From Armatimonadaceae bacterium (GTDB lineage: Bacteria; Armatimonadota; Armatimonadia; Armatimonadales; Armatimonadaceae): DNA of 5,037 bases. The number at the start of each line of letters is the position of its first letter. The first letter of the stretch is position 1. The notes under the pieces are model-generated. The model worked only from the letters and a program-made list of their open reading frames with translations. It had not been told where the DNA came from and did no database searches. Of the stretch, positions 1-5,037 are shown in pieces. The stretch covers positions 1-5,037 of the forward strand of contig JAUJNC010000252.1 in assembly GCA_030446525.1 (NCBI GenBank), read 5' to 3'. A program made the translations under genes and the position numbers.

Positions 1-258
1 ACGCCCGACTCGTCGCGCTTCTGGGACGCGGCCGCCTACGAACCGGGAAAGCCCCAGCCGTCCTTCGACAAGCAGTTCGTGCGCGACTTCCTGGAAAGCG
101 TGCCCGGCTGGGACAAGCAGCCGCCCGCGCCGGACCTGCCTGACGAGATCGTGGTGAAGACCGCCGAAAAATATCGCGACGCCTACCGCCGCATCACGGG
201 GGTTGACCTAACCCCCCTTCCCTCGGAGGCCCTCGCTCCGAGCGAGGGGGAGCTATGA
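1..258 (+). CDS. purC: SAICAR synthetase (phosphoribosylaminoimidazole-succinocarboxamide synthase), C-terminal part
   Basis: PurC joins aspartate to CAIR using ATP to make SAICAR in cytoplasmic de novo purine synthesis. The gene enters from the left edge, so only the last 85 residues are visible, in frame 1. They start with TPDSSRFW and continue with [21 protein letters not shown], then [12 protein letters not shown] and a final helix [11 protein letters not shown]. The TPDSSRFW and SFDKQ-VRD blocks are hallmarks of the PurC C-terminus. Family members usually end close to the ITG at visible residues 65-67. Here the frame runs on for 18 residues ([18 protein letters not shown]) to TGA at 256-258, and this tail is encoded almost entirely by a palindromic repeat. 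The tail is probably an accidental extension rather than a functional domain. The N-terminal catalytic part lies outside the window. Identity is seen directly from motifs; the origin of the tail is inferred. Confidence 0.93.
   Translation, partial: TPDSSRFWDAAAYEPGKPQPSFDKQFVRDFLESVPGWDKQPPAPDLPDEIVVKTAEKYRDAYRRITGVDLTPLPSEALAPSEGEL
206..254 (+). repeat. C-rich palindromic repeat, copy 1 (inside the purC 3' end)
   Basis: The element starts with ACCTAAC at 206-212, followed by a C-run and TTCCCTCGGAGG. It then forms a hairpin with stem CCCTCGCT (230-237) and AGCGAGGG (241-248) around the loop CCG, and ends in GGGGGAGCT. Positions 213-227 are a perfect reverse complement of 345-359 in the second copy, 245-253 of 332-340, and the ACCTAAC end of 367-373. 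It is read in frame as the tail of PurC. This type of C-rich palindrome is a common dispersed intergenic element in several bacterial phyla. Whether it is mobilised by a REP-associated transposase cannot be told from the window. Confidence 0.75.
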
Positions 259-264
259 GCGGTA

Positions 265-285
265 GCGTCAGGGTTGGGCTGACGC
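265..285 (+). other. Small hairpin in the purC-apgM gap
   Basis: GCGTCAG (265-271) and CTGACGC (279-285) form a perfect 7-bp stem around the 7-base loop GGTTGGG. It lies 6 bases after the purC stop and between the two repeat copies. No T-run follows, so it does not look like an intrinsic terminator. It could be the core of the doublet or an RNA structure at the end of the purC message. Function is unknown. Confidence 0.4.
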
Positions 286-330
286 CGTGTCAATCGGGCT
301 TGGTGCGGAGCAGATTTGCGAAATGCCTAT

Positions 331-373
331 GGCTCCCCCTTCCCTCCGAGGGAAGGGGGCAGGGGAGTTAGGT
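331..373 (-). repeat. C-rich palindromic repeat, copy 2 (inverted relative to copy 1)
   Basis: This is the same family as the copy at 206-254, in opposite orientation. It holds a perfect 11-bp stem, CCCCCTTCCCT (335-345) with AGGGAAGGGGG (349-359), around a CCG loop, followed by CAGGGGAG and the terminal GTTAGGT (367-373). Read on the minus strand it encodes the stock peptide LTPLPPSLGGKGEP, often seen in spurious predicted proteins when this type of element is translated. Compared with copy 1 it has about 7 extra bases between the stem and the GTTAGGT end. Its right end overlaps the ribosome binding site and the first two bases of the start codon of the apgM-family gene. Confidence 0.78.
361..367 (+). 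promoter_or_regulatory. Ribosome binding site of the apgM-family gene, lying inside the repeat
   Basis: AGGGGAG lies 4 bases before the GTG at 372 and fits a Shine-Dalgarno sequence. It supports GTG 372 as the start. It is unusual because it belongs to the repeat copy at 331-373. Its GGGGAG can pair with CTCCCC at 333-338, or with the C-run at 212-217, so access to it may depend on RNA folding. Confidence 0.6.
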
Positions 374-1562
374 GAAGTACATCATCCTGGTACCCGACGG
401 GGCGGCGGACGACCCGCTGCCGGAGCTGGACGGGAAGACGCCGCTGGAGGCGGCGCGCACGCCCTACCTGGACCAGCTCGCGAAGGCGGGGCGCGTCGGG
501 AGCGTGCTGACCGTGCCCGAGGGCATGTACCCCGGCTCCGACGTGGCGAACATGGCTCTGCTGGGCTACGAACCGGCCCGGTACTATACCGGGCGCGGCC
601 CCCTGGAGGCGGTCGCCATGCAGGTGCCGCTGGGCGAGCGCGACGTGGCGTATCGCTGCTCGCTGGTCACGTCCGACGGGACCGTGCTGCAGGACTACTC
701 GGCGGGGCACATCTCGACCGACGAGGCGCGGACCCTGATGGCGCTCGTGCAGGAGAAGCTCGGGTCGCGCCGGTTCACGTTCTTCTCCGGCGTCTCTTAC
801 CGCCACATCCTGCGCTGGACCGACGGCGAGCTGCACGTCAAGACCACGCCGCCGCACGACATCCAGGGGCAGCCCCTCGAGCCGCACCTGCCGACCGGGG
901 ACGGGGAAAGTACGCTGCGCGGCCTGATCTACGATTCCCTCGACCTGCTCGACGACCACCCCATCAACCGGCGGCGCCGAGGCGAGGGGCTCGCGCCGGG
1001 GAACCTGCTGTGGCCGTGGGGACAGGGGCTGGCGCCTTCCCTGCCCGACTTCTTCCGCACGCGCGCCCTGTCCGGGGCGGTGATCACGGCGGTGGACGTG
1101 GTGCGCGGCCTAGGCCGGTGCGCGGGGCTGAGGATCGTGGACGTGCCCGGCGCGACGGGCTACATCGACACCAACTACGCCGGCAAGGCGCAGTACGGTC
1201 TCCATGCCCTCGACGCCGGGGCGGACTTCCTGTACCTGCACGTCGAGTCGCCCGACGAAAGCGGGCACGAGGGCAACATCGACCACAAGATCCGGAGCAT
1301 CGAGGACATCGACAAGCTCGTCGTCGGGACGCTGCTCGACGGTTTCCAGCAGCGCAGGCAGCCGTTCCGGCTGCTCGTCGTCCCGGACCACGCGACGCCG
1401 ATCGCGCTGCGGACGCACCGTCCCGGACCCGTCCCATTCCTGCTGTTCGATTCGCGGCGCGAGGAGAACAGCTGGCTCCCCTACGACGAGCGCGCCCTGG
1501 AAGACACGCGGCTGCGCGTCGAGGAGGGCCACCGCCTGATCGATCTGCTGCTGGCGCAATAA
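372..1562 (+). CDS. apgM: Cofactor-independent phosphoglycerate mutase family protein (ApgM / proposed homoserine kinase subgroup)
   Basis: This is a complete 396-residue member of the archaeal-type, 2,3-bisphosphoglycerate-independent phosphoglycerate mutase family, in the alkaline phosphatase superfamily. Such enzymes interconvert 3- and 2-phosphoglycerate in the cytoplasm, usually with two divalent metal ions. The GTG start is chosen because it gives the family N-terminus MKYIILVPDGAADDPLPEL and has a good ribosome binding site. Likely key residues are metal ligand D9, the phosphorylated Ser56 in PGSDVANMALLGY, D295 and H299 in PDESGHEGN, D339-H340 in VVPDHATP, and H349 before PVPF. The stretch NLLWPWGQG (211-219) with GATGYIDTNYAGKA (260-273) is typical of the bacterial subgroup also annotated as a proposed homoserine kinase. 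Length is normal and no defect is visible. No threonine-pathway gene is visible nearby, so the substrate remains open. The gene lies 113 bases after purC and 16 bases before the next gene. Confidence 0.9.
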   Translation: MKYIILVPDGAADDPLPELDGKTPLEAARTPYLDQLAKAGRVGSVLTVPEGMYPGSDVANMALLGYEPARYYTGRGPLEAVAMQVPLGERDVAYRCSLVTSDGTVLQDYSAGHISTDEARTLMALVQEKLGSRRFTFFSGVSYRHILRWTDGELHVKTTPPHDIQGQPLEPHLPTGDGESTLRGLIYDSLDLLDDHPINRRRRGEGLAPGNLLWPWGQGLAPSLPDFFRTRALSGAVITAVDVVRGLGRCAGLRIVDVPGATGYIDTNYAGKAQYGLHALDAGADFLYLHVESPDESGHEGNIDHKIRSIEDIDKLVVGTLLDGFQQRRQPFRLLVVPDHATPIALRTHRPGPVPFLLFDSRREENSWLPYDERALEDTRLRVEEGHRLIDLLLAQ

Positions 1563-1578
1563 AGAGCTAACCTCGGGT

Positions 1579-4143
1579 ATGACGAAACTCTTTTTGCCTA
1601 AAGCCCTGATCCCTTTTCTGGTCGCCCCGATACCGCTCGGGATGGGTGCGCTGTTGCTGGGCGGTCCTCCCGCGAAGGGAGCGCCCGCAAAGGCGGTGTC
1701 CGCCAGGTCGGCGGCTGTCGAGCCGGGAGCAGCCGCGTTCTTCACGGAAGAGGTCAGGCCGGTCCTCCAGGAGAACTGTATCGCCTGCCACGGCGGGGAC
1801 GCGCCGATGGGCGGTCTGCAGCTCACCAGCCGGGCCGCGATCCTGAAGGGCGGCGCTTCCGGCCCGTCCGTTTCGCTCAAGACGCCGGGCGAGAGCCTGC
1901 TGCTGGCGGCCGTCAATTACCAGGGGCGCCAGATGCCGCCGCGCGGCAAGATGACCCCGAAGCAGATCGAGATCCTGACCCGCTGGGTGCGCATGGGGCT
2001 GCCGTGGCCTGAAGGCGAGGCGGCCGACCTCGGGAAAGACGAGCGGCATGCCGGCCCCCCGAAGGTCACGCCCCGGGCGATGAAGTTCTGGTCGTTTCAG
2101 CCCGTCAAGCGCCCGAAGACGCCCCGGGTGAAGCGGCAGTCCTGGGTGCGCAACCCCATCGACGCGTTTGTGCTGAGGCGGCTGGAGGCGGCCGGGATCA
2201 CGCCGAATCCGCCCGCCGGCAAGGTTGCTCTTCTTCGCCGCGTCCACTACGATCTGACCGGACTGCCGCCGACGCCGGAGGAGGTGCGGGCGTTCCTCGC
2301 GGACACTTCGGCGGCGGCCTACGAGAAAGTGGTGGACCGGCTGCTGGCGTCGCCCCGCTACGGCGAAAAGTGGGGGCGGCACTGGCTCGATCTGGTCCGG
2401 TACGCCGAGACCAACAGCTACGAGCGCGACGGGCACAAGCCGAACGCGTGGCGCTACCGCGACTACGTGATCCGGGCGTTCAACCGGGACAAACCCTACG
2501 ACCAGTTCCTCCTCGAGCAGCTGGCGGGCGACGAACTCGCGCCGCGCACGCCCGAGAAGCTCATCGCGACGGGCTACTGCCGCCTGGGCCTCTGGGACGA
2601 CGAACCCGCCGACCCCGAACAGGCGCTCTACGACGACCTCGACGACATCGCGAGCACGACCGGCCAGGTCTTCCTCGGGCTGACGGTGGGCTGCGCCCGG
2701 TGTCACGACCACAAGATCGATCCCCTCCCGCAGAAGGATTACTACCGCTTCCTCGCCTTCTTCAACGGGGTCCGCCGGTACGGCGTGCGCAGCGCGGACT
2801 CGGTAGCCCAGGCGTCCCTCCGGTCCATCGCCCCCGAGGCCGAGCAGAAGCGCTATGCGGACGCGGCCTCGGTGCACAAGGCGAAGGAGCAGGCGAACGG
2901 GGAGCAGATCGCGGCGATCGAGAAGAAGGTCGCGGGGGATTTCACCCCGGCCGAGAAGGAGGAGTTCCGGACCGAAGCCGCCCGCGCGCCGATCCTGAAG
3001 AAGCGCGTCCCCGGCCTGCTCAGCCAGGCCGAGTTCGACCGCTACCTGGCGCTGCGCGAGGAGCGCAAAGACCTGGAACGTTCGCGCCCGCCCGCCCTGG
3101 ACATGGCGCTCTGCGTGACCGAGGTGGGGGCGACGCCGCGCCCGACGCACGTCCTGTTGCGCGGCAACCCGCACGCGGCCGCAGAAAGCGTCGAGCCGGG
3201 GTTCCCGTCCGTGCTCGCCCCGCCGGCGCCCGAGATCGCGCCGCCCGCGCAGGGCGAATCGAGCGGGCGGCGGCTGTCGCTGGCCCGCTGGATCGCGAGC
3301 AAGGAGAACCCGCTCACGGCGCGCGTGATGGCCAACCGGGTCTGGCAGTACCACTTCGGGCGCGGCATCGTCCGCTCGCCGAACAACTTCGGGTTCGGCG
3401 GGGACAAGCCGACCCACCCCGAGCTGCTCGACTGGCTGGCGAGCGAGCTCGTCGCGCGGGGCTGGCGGCTGAAGCCGATCCACAAGCAGATCGTGACGTC
3501 CGCGACATACCGGATGTCGGCGCGGGCGGACCCGAAGGCGCTGGTCAGGGACCCGGAGAACGACCTCTTCTGGCGCTTCGACATGCGGCGGCTCCAGGCG
3601 GAGGAGATCCGCGACTCCATCCTGGCCGCGAACGGCAGCCTGAACCTGGCCCCGGGCGGGCCGAGCTTTTATCCGGCGATCCCCCCGGAGGTGCTGGCGG
3701 GCCAATCCCGCCCCGGCGAGGGCTGGGGCAAGTCCTCCGAGGAGGAGCAGCGTCGGCGCAGCGTTTATAGCTACGTCAAGCGGTCTCTCATCACGCCGAT
3801 CATCGCCCGCTTCGACGGGCCGGAAACGGACTCCACCTGCCCGGCCCGGTTCGCCACGACGCAGCCGACGCAGGCGCTCGGCATGCTGAACGGCGACTTC
3901 GTGAACGAGCAGGCACGGGTGTTCGCCGCGTACCTGCGGGAGCAGACGGGCCCCAGCCCGGCCGATCAGGTGAAGCTCGCCCTGTGGCGAACGCTGCAGC
4001 GCGCCCCTACAGCCGCGGAGATCGAGCGCGGCGTGACGCTGATCGCCTCGCTGCGCCGGAGTGAGAAAATCAGTGAGGACGGCGCGCTCGCCTACTTCTG
4101 CGTCGTCGCGCTGAACCTGAACGAGTTCATCTACCTGGACTGA
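1579..4143 (+). CDS. Exported PSCyt1-DUF1549-DUF1553 protein ('planctomycete cytochrome c' family)
   Basis: This is a complete protein of 854 residues with the standard three-part layout. Residues 1 to about 40 form a Sec-like signal peptide (KLFLPKALIPFLVAPIPLGMGALLLGG). PSCyt1 (about 52-145) carries the c-type haem site CIACH (67-71), with M119 in GRQMPP as likely axial ligand. DUF1549 (about 190-400) starts at NPIDAFVLRRLEAAG and holds a second CxxCH, CARCHDHK (372-379), conserved in this family. A charged linker (about 420-505), possibly helical, leads to DUF1553 (about 565-840), with ARVMANRVWQYHFGRGIV and THPELLDWLASELV, ending in the typical ALNLNEFIYLD. The biochemical role is not established; a redox or polysaccharide-related function outside the cytoplasm has been suggested for the family. 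It is compact, without the PA14, LamG or Ig-like inserts of many relatives. The start at 1579 keeps the whole signal peptide but has no clear Shine-Dalgarno; ATG 1642 would cut the hydrophobic core. Confidence 0.93.
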   Translation: MTKLFLPKALIPFLVAPIPLGMGALLLGGPPAKGAPAKAVSARSAAVEPGAAAFFTEEVRPVLQENCIACHGGDAPMGGLQLTSRAAILKGGASGPSVSLKTPGESLLLAAVNYQGRQMPPRGKMTPKQIEILTRWVRMGLPWPEGEAADLGKDERHAGPPKVTPRAMKFWSFQPVKRPKTPRVKRQSWVRNPIDAFVLRRLEAAGITPNPPAGKVALLRRVHYDLTGLPPTPEEVRAFLADTSAAAYEKVVDRLLASPRYGEKWGRHWLDLVRYAETNSYERDGHKPNAWRYRDYVIRAFNRDKPYDQFLLEQLAGDELAPRTPEKLIATGYCRLGLWDDEPADPEQALYDDLDDIASTTGQVFLGLTVGCARCHDHKIDPLPQKDYYRFLAFFNGVRRYGVRSADSVAQASLRSIAPEAEQKRYADAASVHKAKEQANGEQIAAIEKKVAGDFTPAEKEEFRTEAARAPILKKRVPGLLSQAEFDRYLALREERKDLERSRPPALDMALCVTEVGATPRPTHVLLRGNPHAAAESVEPGFPSVLAPPAPEIAPPAQGESSGRRLSLARWIASKENPLTARVMANRVWQYHFGRGIVRSPNNFGFGGDKPTHPELLDWLASELVARGWRLKPIHKQIVTSATYRMSARADPKALVRDPENDLFWRFDMRRLQAEEIRDSILAANGSLNLAPGGPSFYPAIPPEVLAGQSRPGEGWGKSSEEEQRRRSVYSYVKRSLITPIIARFDGPETDSTCPARFATTQPTQALGMLNGDFVNEQARVFAAYLREQTGPSPADQVKLALWRTLQRAPTAAEIERGVTLIASLRRSEKISEDGALAYFCVVALNLNEFIYLD

Positions 4144-4147
4144 GGAG
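4142..4147 (+). promoter_or_regulatory. Ribosome binding site of the Uma2-family gene
   Basis: GAGGAG overlaps the TGA stop of the DUF1553 gene and lies 11 bases before the ATG at 4159. That is slightly long but usable spacing. The overlap suggests the two genes are translated from one message. Confidence 0.5.
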
Positions 4148-4158
4148 ACTCACGACCT

Positions 4159-4656
4159 ATGACCAACCTCGAACGAACGATCCTCGAAGCGGACGAAGCC
4201 GGCTATCGTTTGGAGATGGTCGGCGGCCTGCCCGTGTGGGAAGCGTCGCCCGCCTACAAGCACCAGAGAACCACGTTTCGCATTGAAAGTTCGATTCGTC
4301 CCGTTGCCGGCGGTGAAGCGGGCTGCGCCTGCGTTCATGCCGCCGATGTGCAGGTTCGCTTCCCGGACGGGTCTCATAAGCGACCGGACATAGCCATCTT
4401 CTGCCGCGAGCCGGACGAGCAGGAAACGGCCGTAACGCTGCTGCCCGAGGCCGTTATCGAGATCCTCAGCAAGGGCTACGAGGCGAAAGATTTGGAGGTC
4501 GGCGTGCCGTTCTACCGGCGCATGGGCGTGAAGGACATCGTCGTGCTCGACCCGGACACCCACGCCGTGCGGCACTACCAGGGCGCCCTGCCCGCCCGCG
4601 AGCTCACTTCGCCGGTGGAGATCACGCTTCAGTGCGGCTGCCGCTGCACGGTGTGA
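4159..4656 (+). CDS. Uma2-family (DUF820) putative restriction-endonuclease-fold protein
   Basis: This is a complete protein of 165 residues, slightly short for the family (often about 180-200). It shows the Uma2 pattern: an N-terminal YRLEMVGGLPVWEASP, the core RPDIAI (75-80) with D77, AVIEILSKGYEAKDLEVGVPFYRRMGV (99-124) with E101, then IVVLDPDTHAVRHY. Uma2 proteins have a PD-(D/E)XK-like nuclease fold; most have no proven activity, and many copies occur in cyanobacteria, Chloroflexi and planctomycete-type genomes. The lysine often seen four residues after the DL of the D-L-x-x-K block is G115 here, so catalysis is uncertain. The C-terminus ends in a Cys-rich LQCGCRCTV. No signal peptide is seen, so it is probably cytoplasmic, unlike both neighbours. 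Codons in the first two thirds are clearly richer in A/T third positions (e.g. ATA, AGA, GTT, CAT) than adjacent genes, suggesting separate acquisition. Confidence 0.85.
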   Translation: MTNLERTILEADEAGYRLEMVGGLPVWEASPAYKHQRTTFRIESSIRPVAGGEAGCACVHAADVQVRFPDGSHKRPDIAIFCREPDEQETAVTLLPEAVIEILSKGYEAKDLEVGVPFYRRMGVKDIVVLDPDTHAVRHYQGALPARELTSPVEITLQCGCRCTV

Positions 4657-4662
4657 GCGGCT

Positions 4663-4670
4663 GGGGGGAG
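4663..4670 (+). promoter_or_regulatory. Ribosome binding site of the DUF1501 gene
   Basis: GGGGGGAG lies 3 bases before the ATG at 4674 and 6 bases after the Uma2-family stop codon. The spacing is short, but the purine run is the only candidate. The ATG is also supported by the twin-arginine signal that follows it. Confidence 0.5.
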
Positions 4671-4673
4671 AAG

Positions 4674-5037
4674 ATGGACAAGAAAAACCGTGGCGGGGAG
4701 TTCTGCGGGCGGACGCGGCGGCAGTTCCTGTGGGAAGTCGGGGGCGGCTTCGCCGGGGTCGCGCTCGCGGCCATGCTGGGCGAAGACGGCTTTCTGGCCG
4801 GCCAGGCCCATGCCGCCGACGGGGTGAGCCGATGGAAGAATCCGCTCGCGCCCAAAAAGCCGCACTTCGCGCCCAAGGCCAAGAGTGTCATCTTCCTGTA
4901 CATGTACGGCGGCCCCAGCCACATCGACACGTTCGACTACAAGCCCCGGATGAAGGGCATGGACAACAAGACGATCGCGGTGAAGACGTTCGGGCGCGGC
5001 GGGCACAAGAACGTGGGCCGGATCGTCGAGCCGCGCT
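4674..5037 (+). CDS. DUF1501 protein with Tat signal, N-terminal part
   Basis: The gene runs off the right edge; 121 complete codons are visible, against a usual family length of about 400-480. Residues 1-47 look like a twin-arginine signal: RTRRQFLWEVGGG (13-25) with RR at 15-16, the weakly hydrophobic stretch FAGVALAAML, and a possible cleavage site AHA-AD after residue 47. The mature part has KSVIFLYMYGGPSHIDTFDYKP, the DUF1501 N-terminal signature with the GGPSH-DTFD block. DUF1501 belongs to the alkaline phosphatase/sulfatase-like superfamily, and its substrate is unknown. DUF1501 genes often sit next to DUF1549/DUF1553 genes; here one Uma2-family gene intervenes. The gap to the upstream gene is 17 bases, so it is probably in the same transcript. 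Tat export implies folding, perhaps with metal loading, before transport. Confidence 0.9.
   Translation, partial: MDKKNRGGEFCGRTRRQFLWEVGGGFAGVALAAMLGEDGFLAGQAHAADGVSRWKNPLAPKKPHFAPKAKSVIFLYMYGGPSHIDTFDYKPRMKGMDNKTIAVKTFGRGGHKNVGRIVEPR

Noticed and set aside
335..359. Perfect stem-loop considered as an intrinsic terminator after purC
   Set aside because: No T-run follows on either strand; it is followed at once by the apgM ribosome binding site, and it belongs to a repeat family. A terminator role is not supported.
259..371. Promoter for the apgM-family gene in the gap after purC
   Set aside because: No convincing -35/-10 pair could be picked out by eye, and the gap is mostly repeat sequence.
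327..959. Minus-strand frame of 210 codons ending in LTPLPPSLGGKGEP
   Set aside because: The recognisable peptide is only the translated repeat; the rest is the antisense of the apgM-family gene.
287..1570. + strand open frame of 427 codons overlapping the apgM-family gene
   Set aside because: Out-of-frame shadow with an Arg/Ala/Gly-rich translation. The frame starting at 372 carries all the family motifs.
1567..3705. Long minus-strand open frame of 712 codons opposite the DUF1549/DUF1553 gene
   Set aside because: It is a shadow of the GC-rich gene on the + strand: low-complexity, Arg/Pro/Val-rich translation with no recognisable domain, while the + strand frame has clear family motifs.
2370..3770. 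+ strand frame of 466 codons inside the DUF1549/DUF1553 gene
   Set aside because: Arg/Ala/Pro/Gly-rich shadow in another frame of high-GC coding sequence, with no domain seen.
4150..4575. Minus-strand frame of 141 codons opposite the Uma2-family gene
   Set aside because: The + strand frame has the Uma2 motifs and a ribosome binding site; the antisense frame has neither.
4629..5006. Minus-strand frames opposite the DUF1501 start
   Set aside because: They are antisense to a clear Tat signal and DUF1501 signature, with no ribosome binding site or domain of their own.

Overview
This window comes from a GC-rich bacterium. All genes lie on the + strand and are tightly packed. The best taxonomic clue is a pair of families, a PSCyt1/DUF1549/DUF1553 'planctomycete cytochrome' protein and a DUF1501 protein. 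Both are expanded in Planctomycetes and also common in Verrucomicrobia, Acidobacteria and Armatimonadota. A bacterial apgM-family gene, a Uma2-family gene and a C-rich palindromic repeat encoding the stock peptide 'LTPLPPSLGGKGE' fit a planctomycete or Armatimonadota-type genome. The phylum cannot be fixed from this sequence alone.

Layout: (1) 1-258 is the 3' end of purC (SAICAR synthetase, purine synthesis). Its last 18 codons appear to come from a repeat. (2) 206-373 holds two related palindromic repeats in opposite orientation around a 76-bp core with its own small hairpin. The first copy supplies the PurC tail. The second supplies the Shine-Dalgarno and the first two bases of the GTG start of the next gene. 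(3) 372-1562 is a complete apgM-family gene, either cofactor-independent phosphoglycerate mutase or the related proposed homoserine kinase. (4) 1579-4143 is a complete exported protein with a PSCyt1 c-type haem domain, DUF1549 and DUF1553. (5) 4159-4656 is a complete Uma2-family (DUF820) gene. (6) 4674-5037 is the 5' part of a DUF1501 gene with a twin-arginine signal.

Gaps between genes 3 to 6 are only 15-17 nt, with no terminator seen, so they may be read as one transcript. The DUF1549/DUF1553 and DUF1501 proteins are a recurrent neighbour pair, thought to work together outside the cytoplasm in a process that remains poorly defined. Here a Uma2 gene of different codon use sits between them. 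No tRNA, rRNA, CRISPR array, insertion sequence or clear promoter was seen. There is no gene-free stretch over 300 bases; the longest non-coding stretch is 259-371.

No clearly new system was found. The most interesting points are the inverted repeat doublet built into the purC/apgM junction and the Uma2 gene between two usually linked genes.
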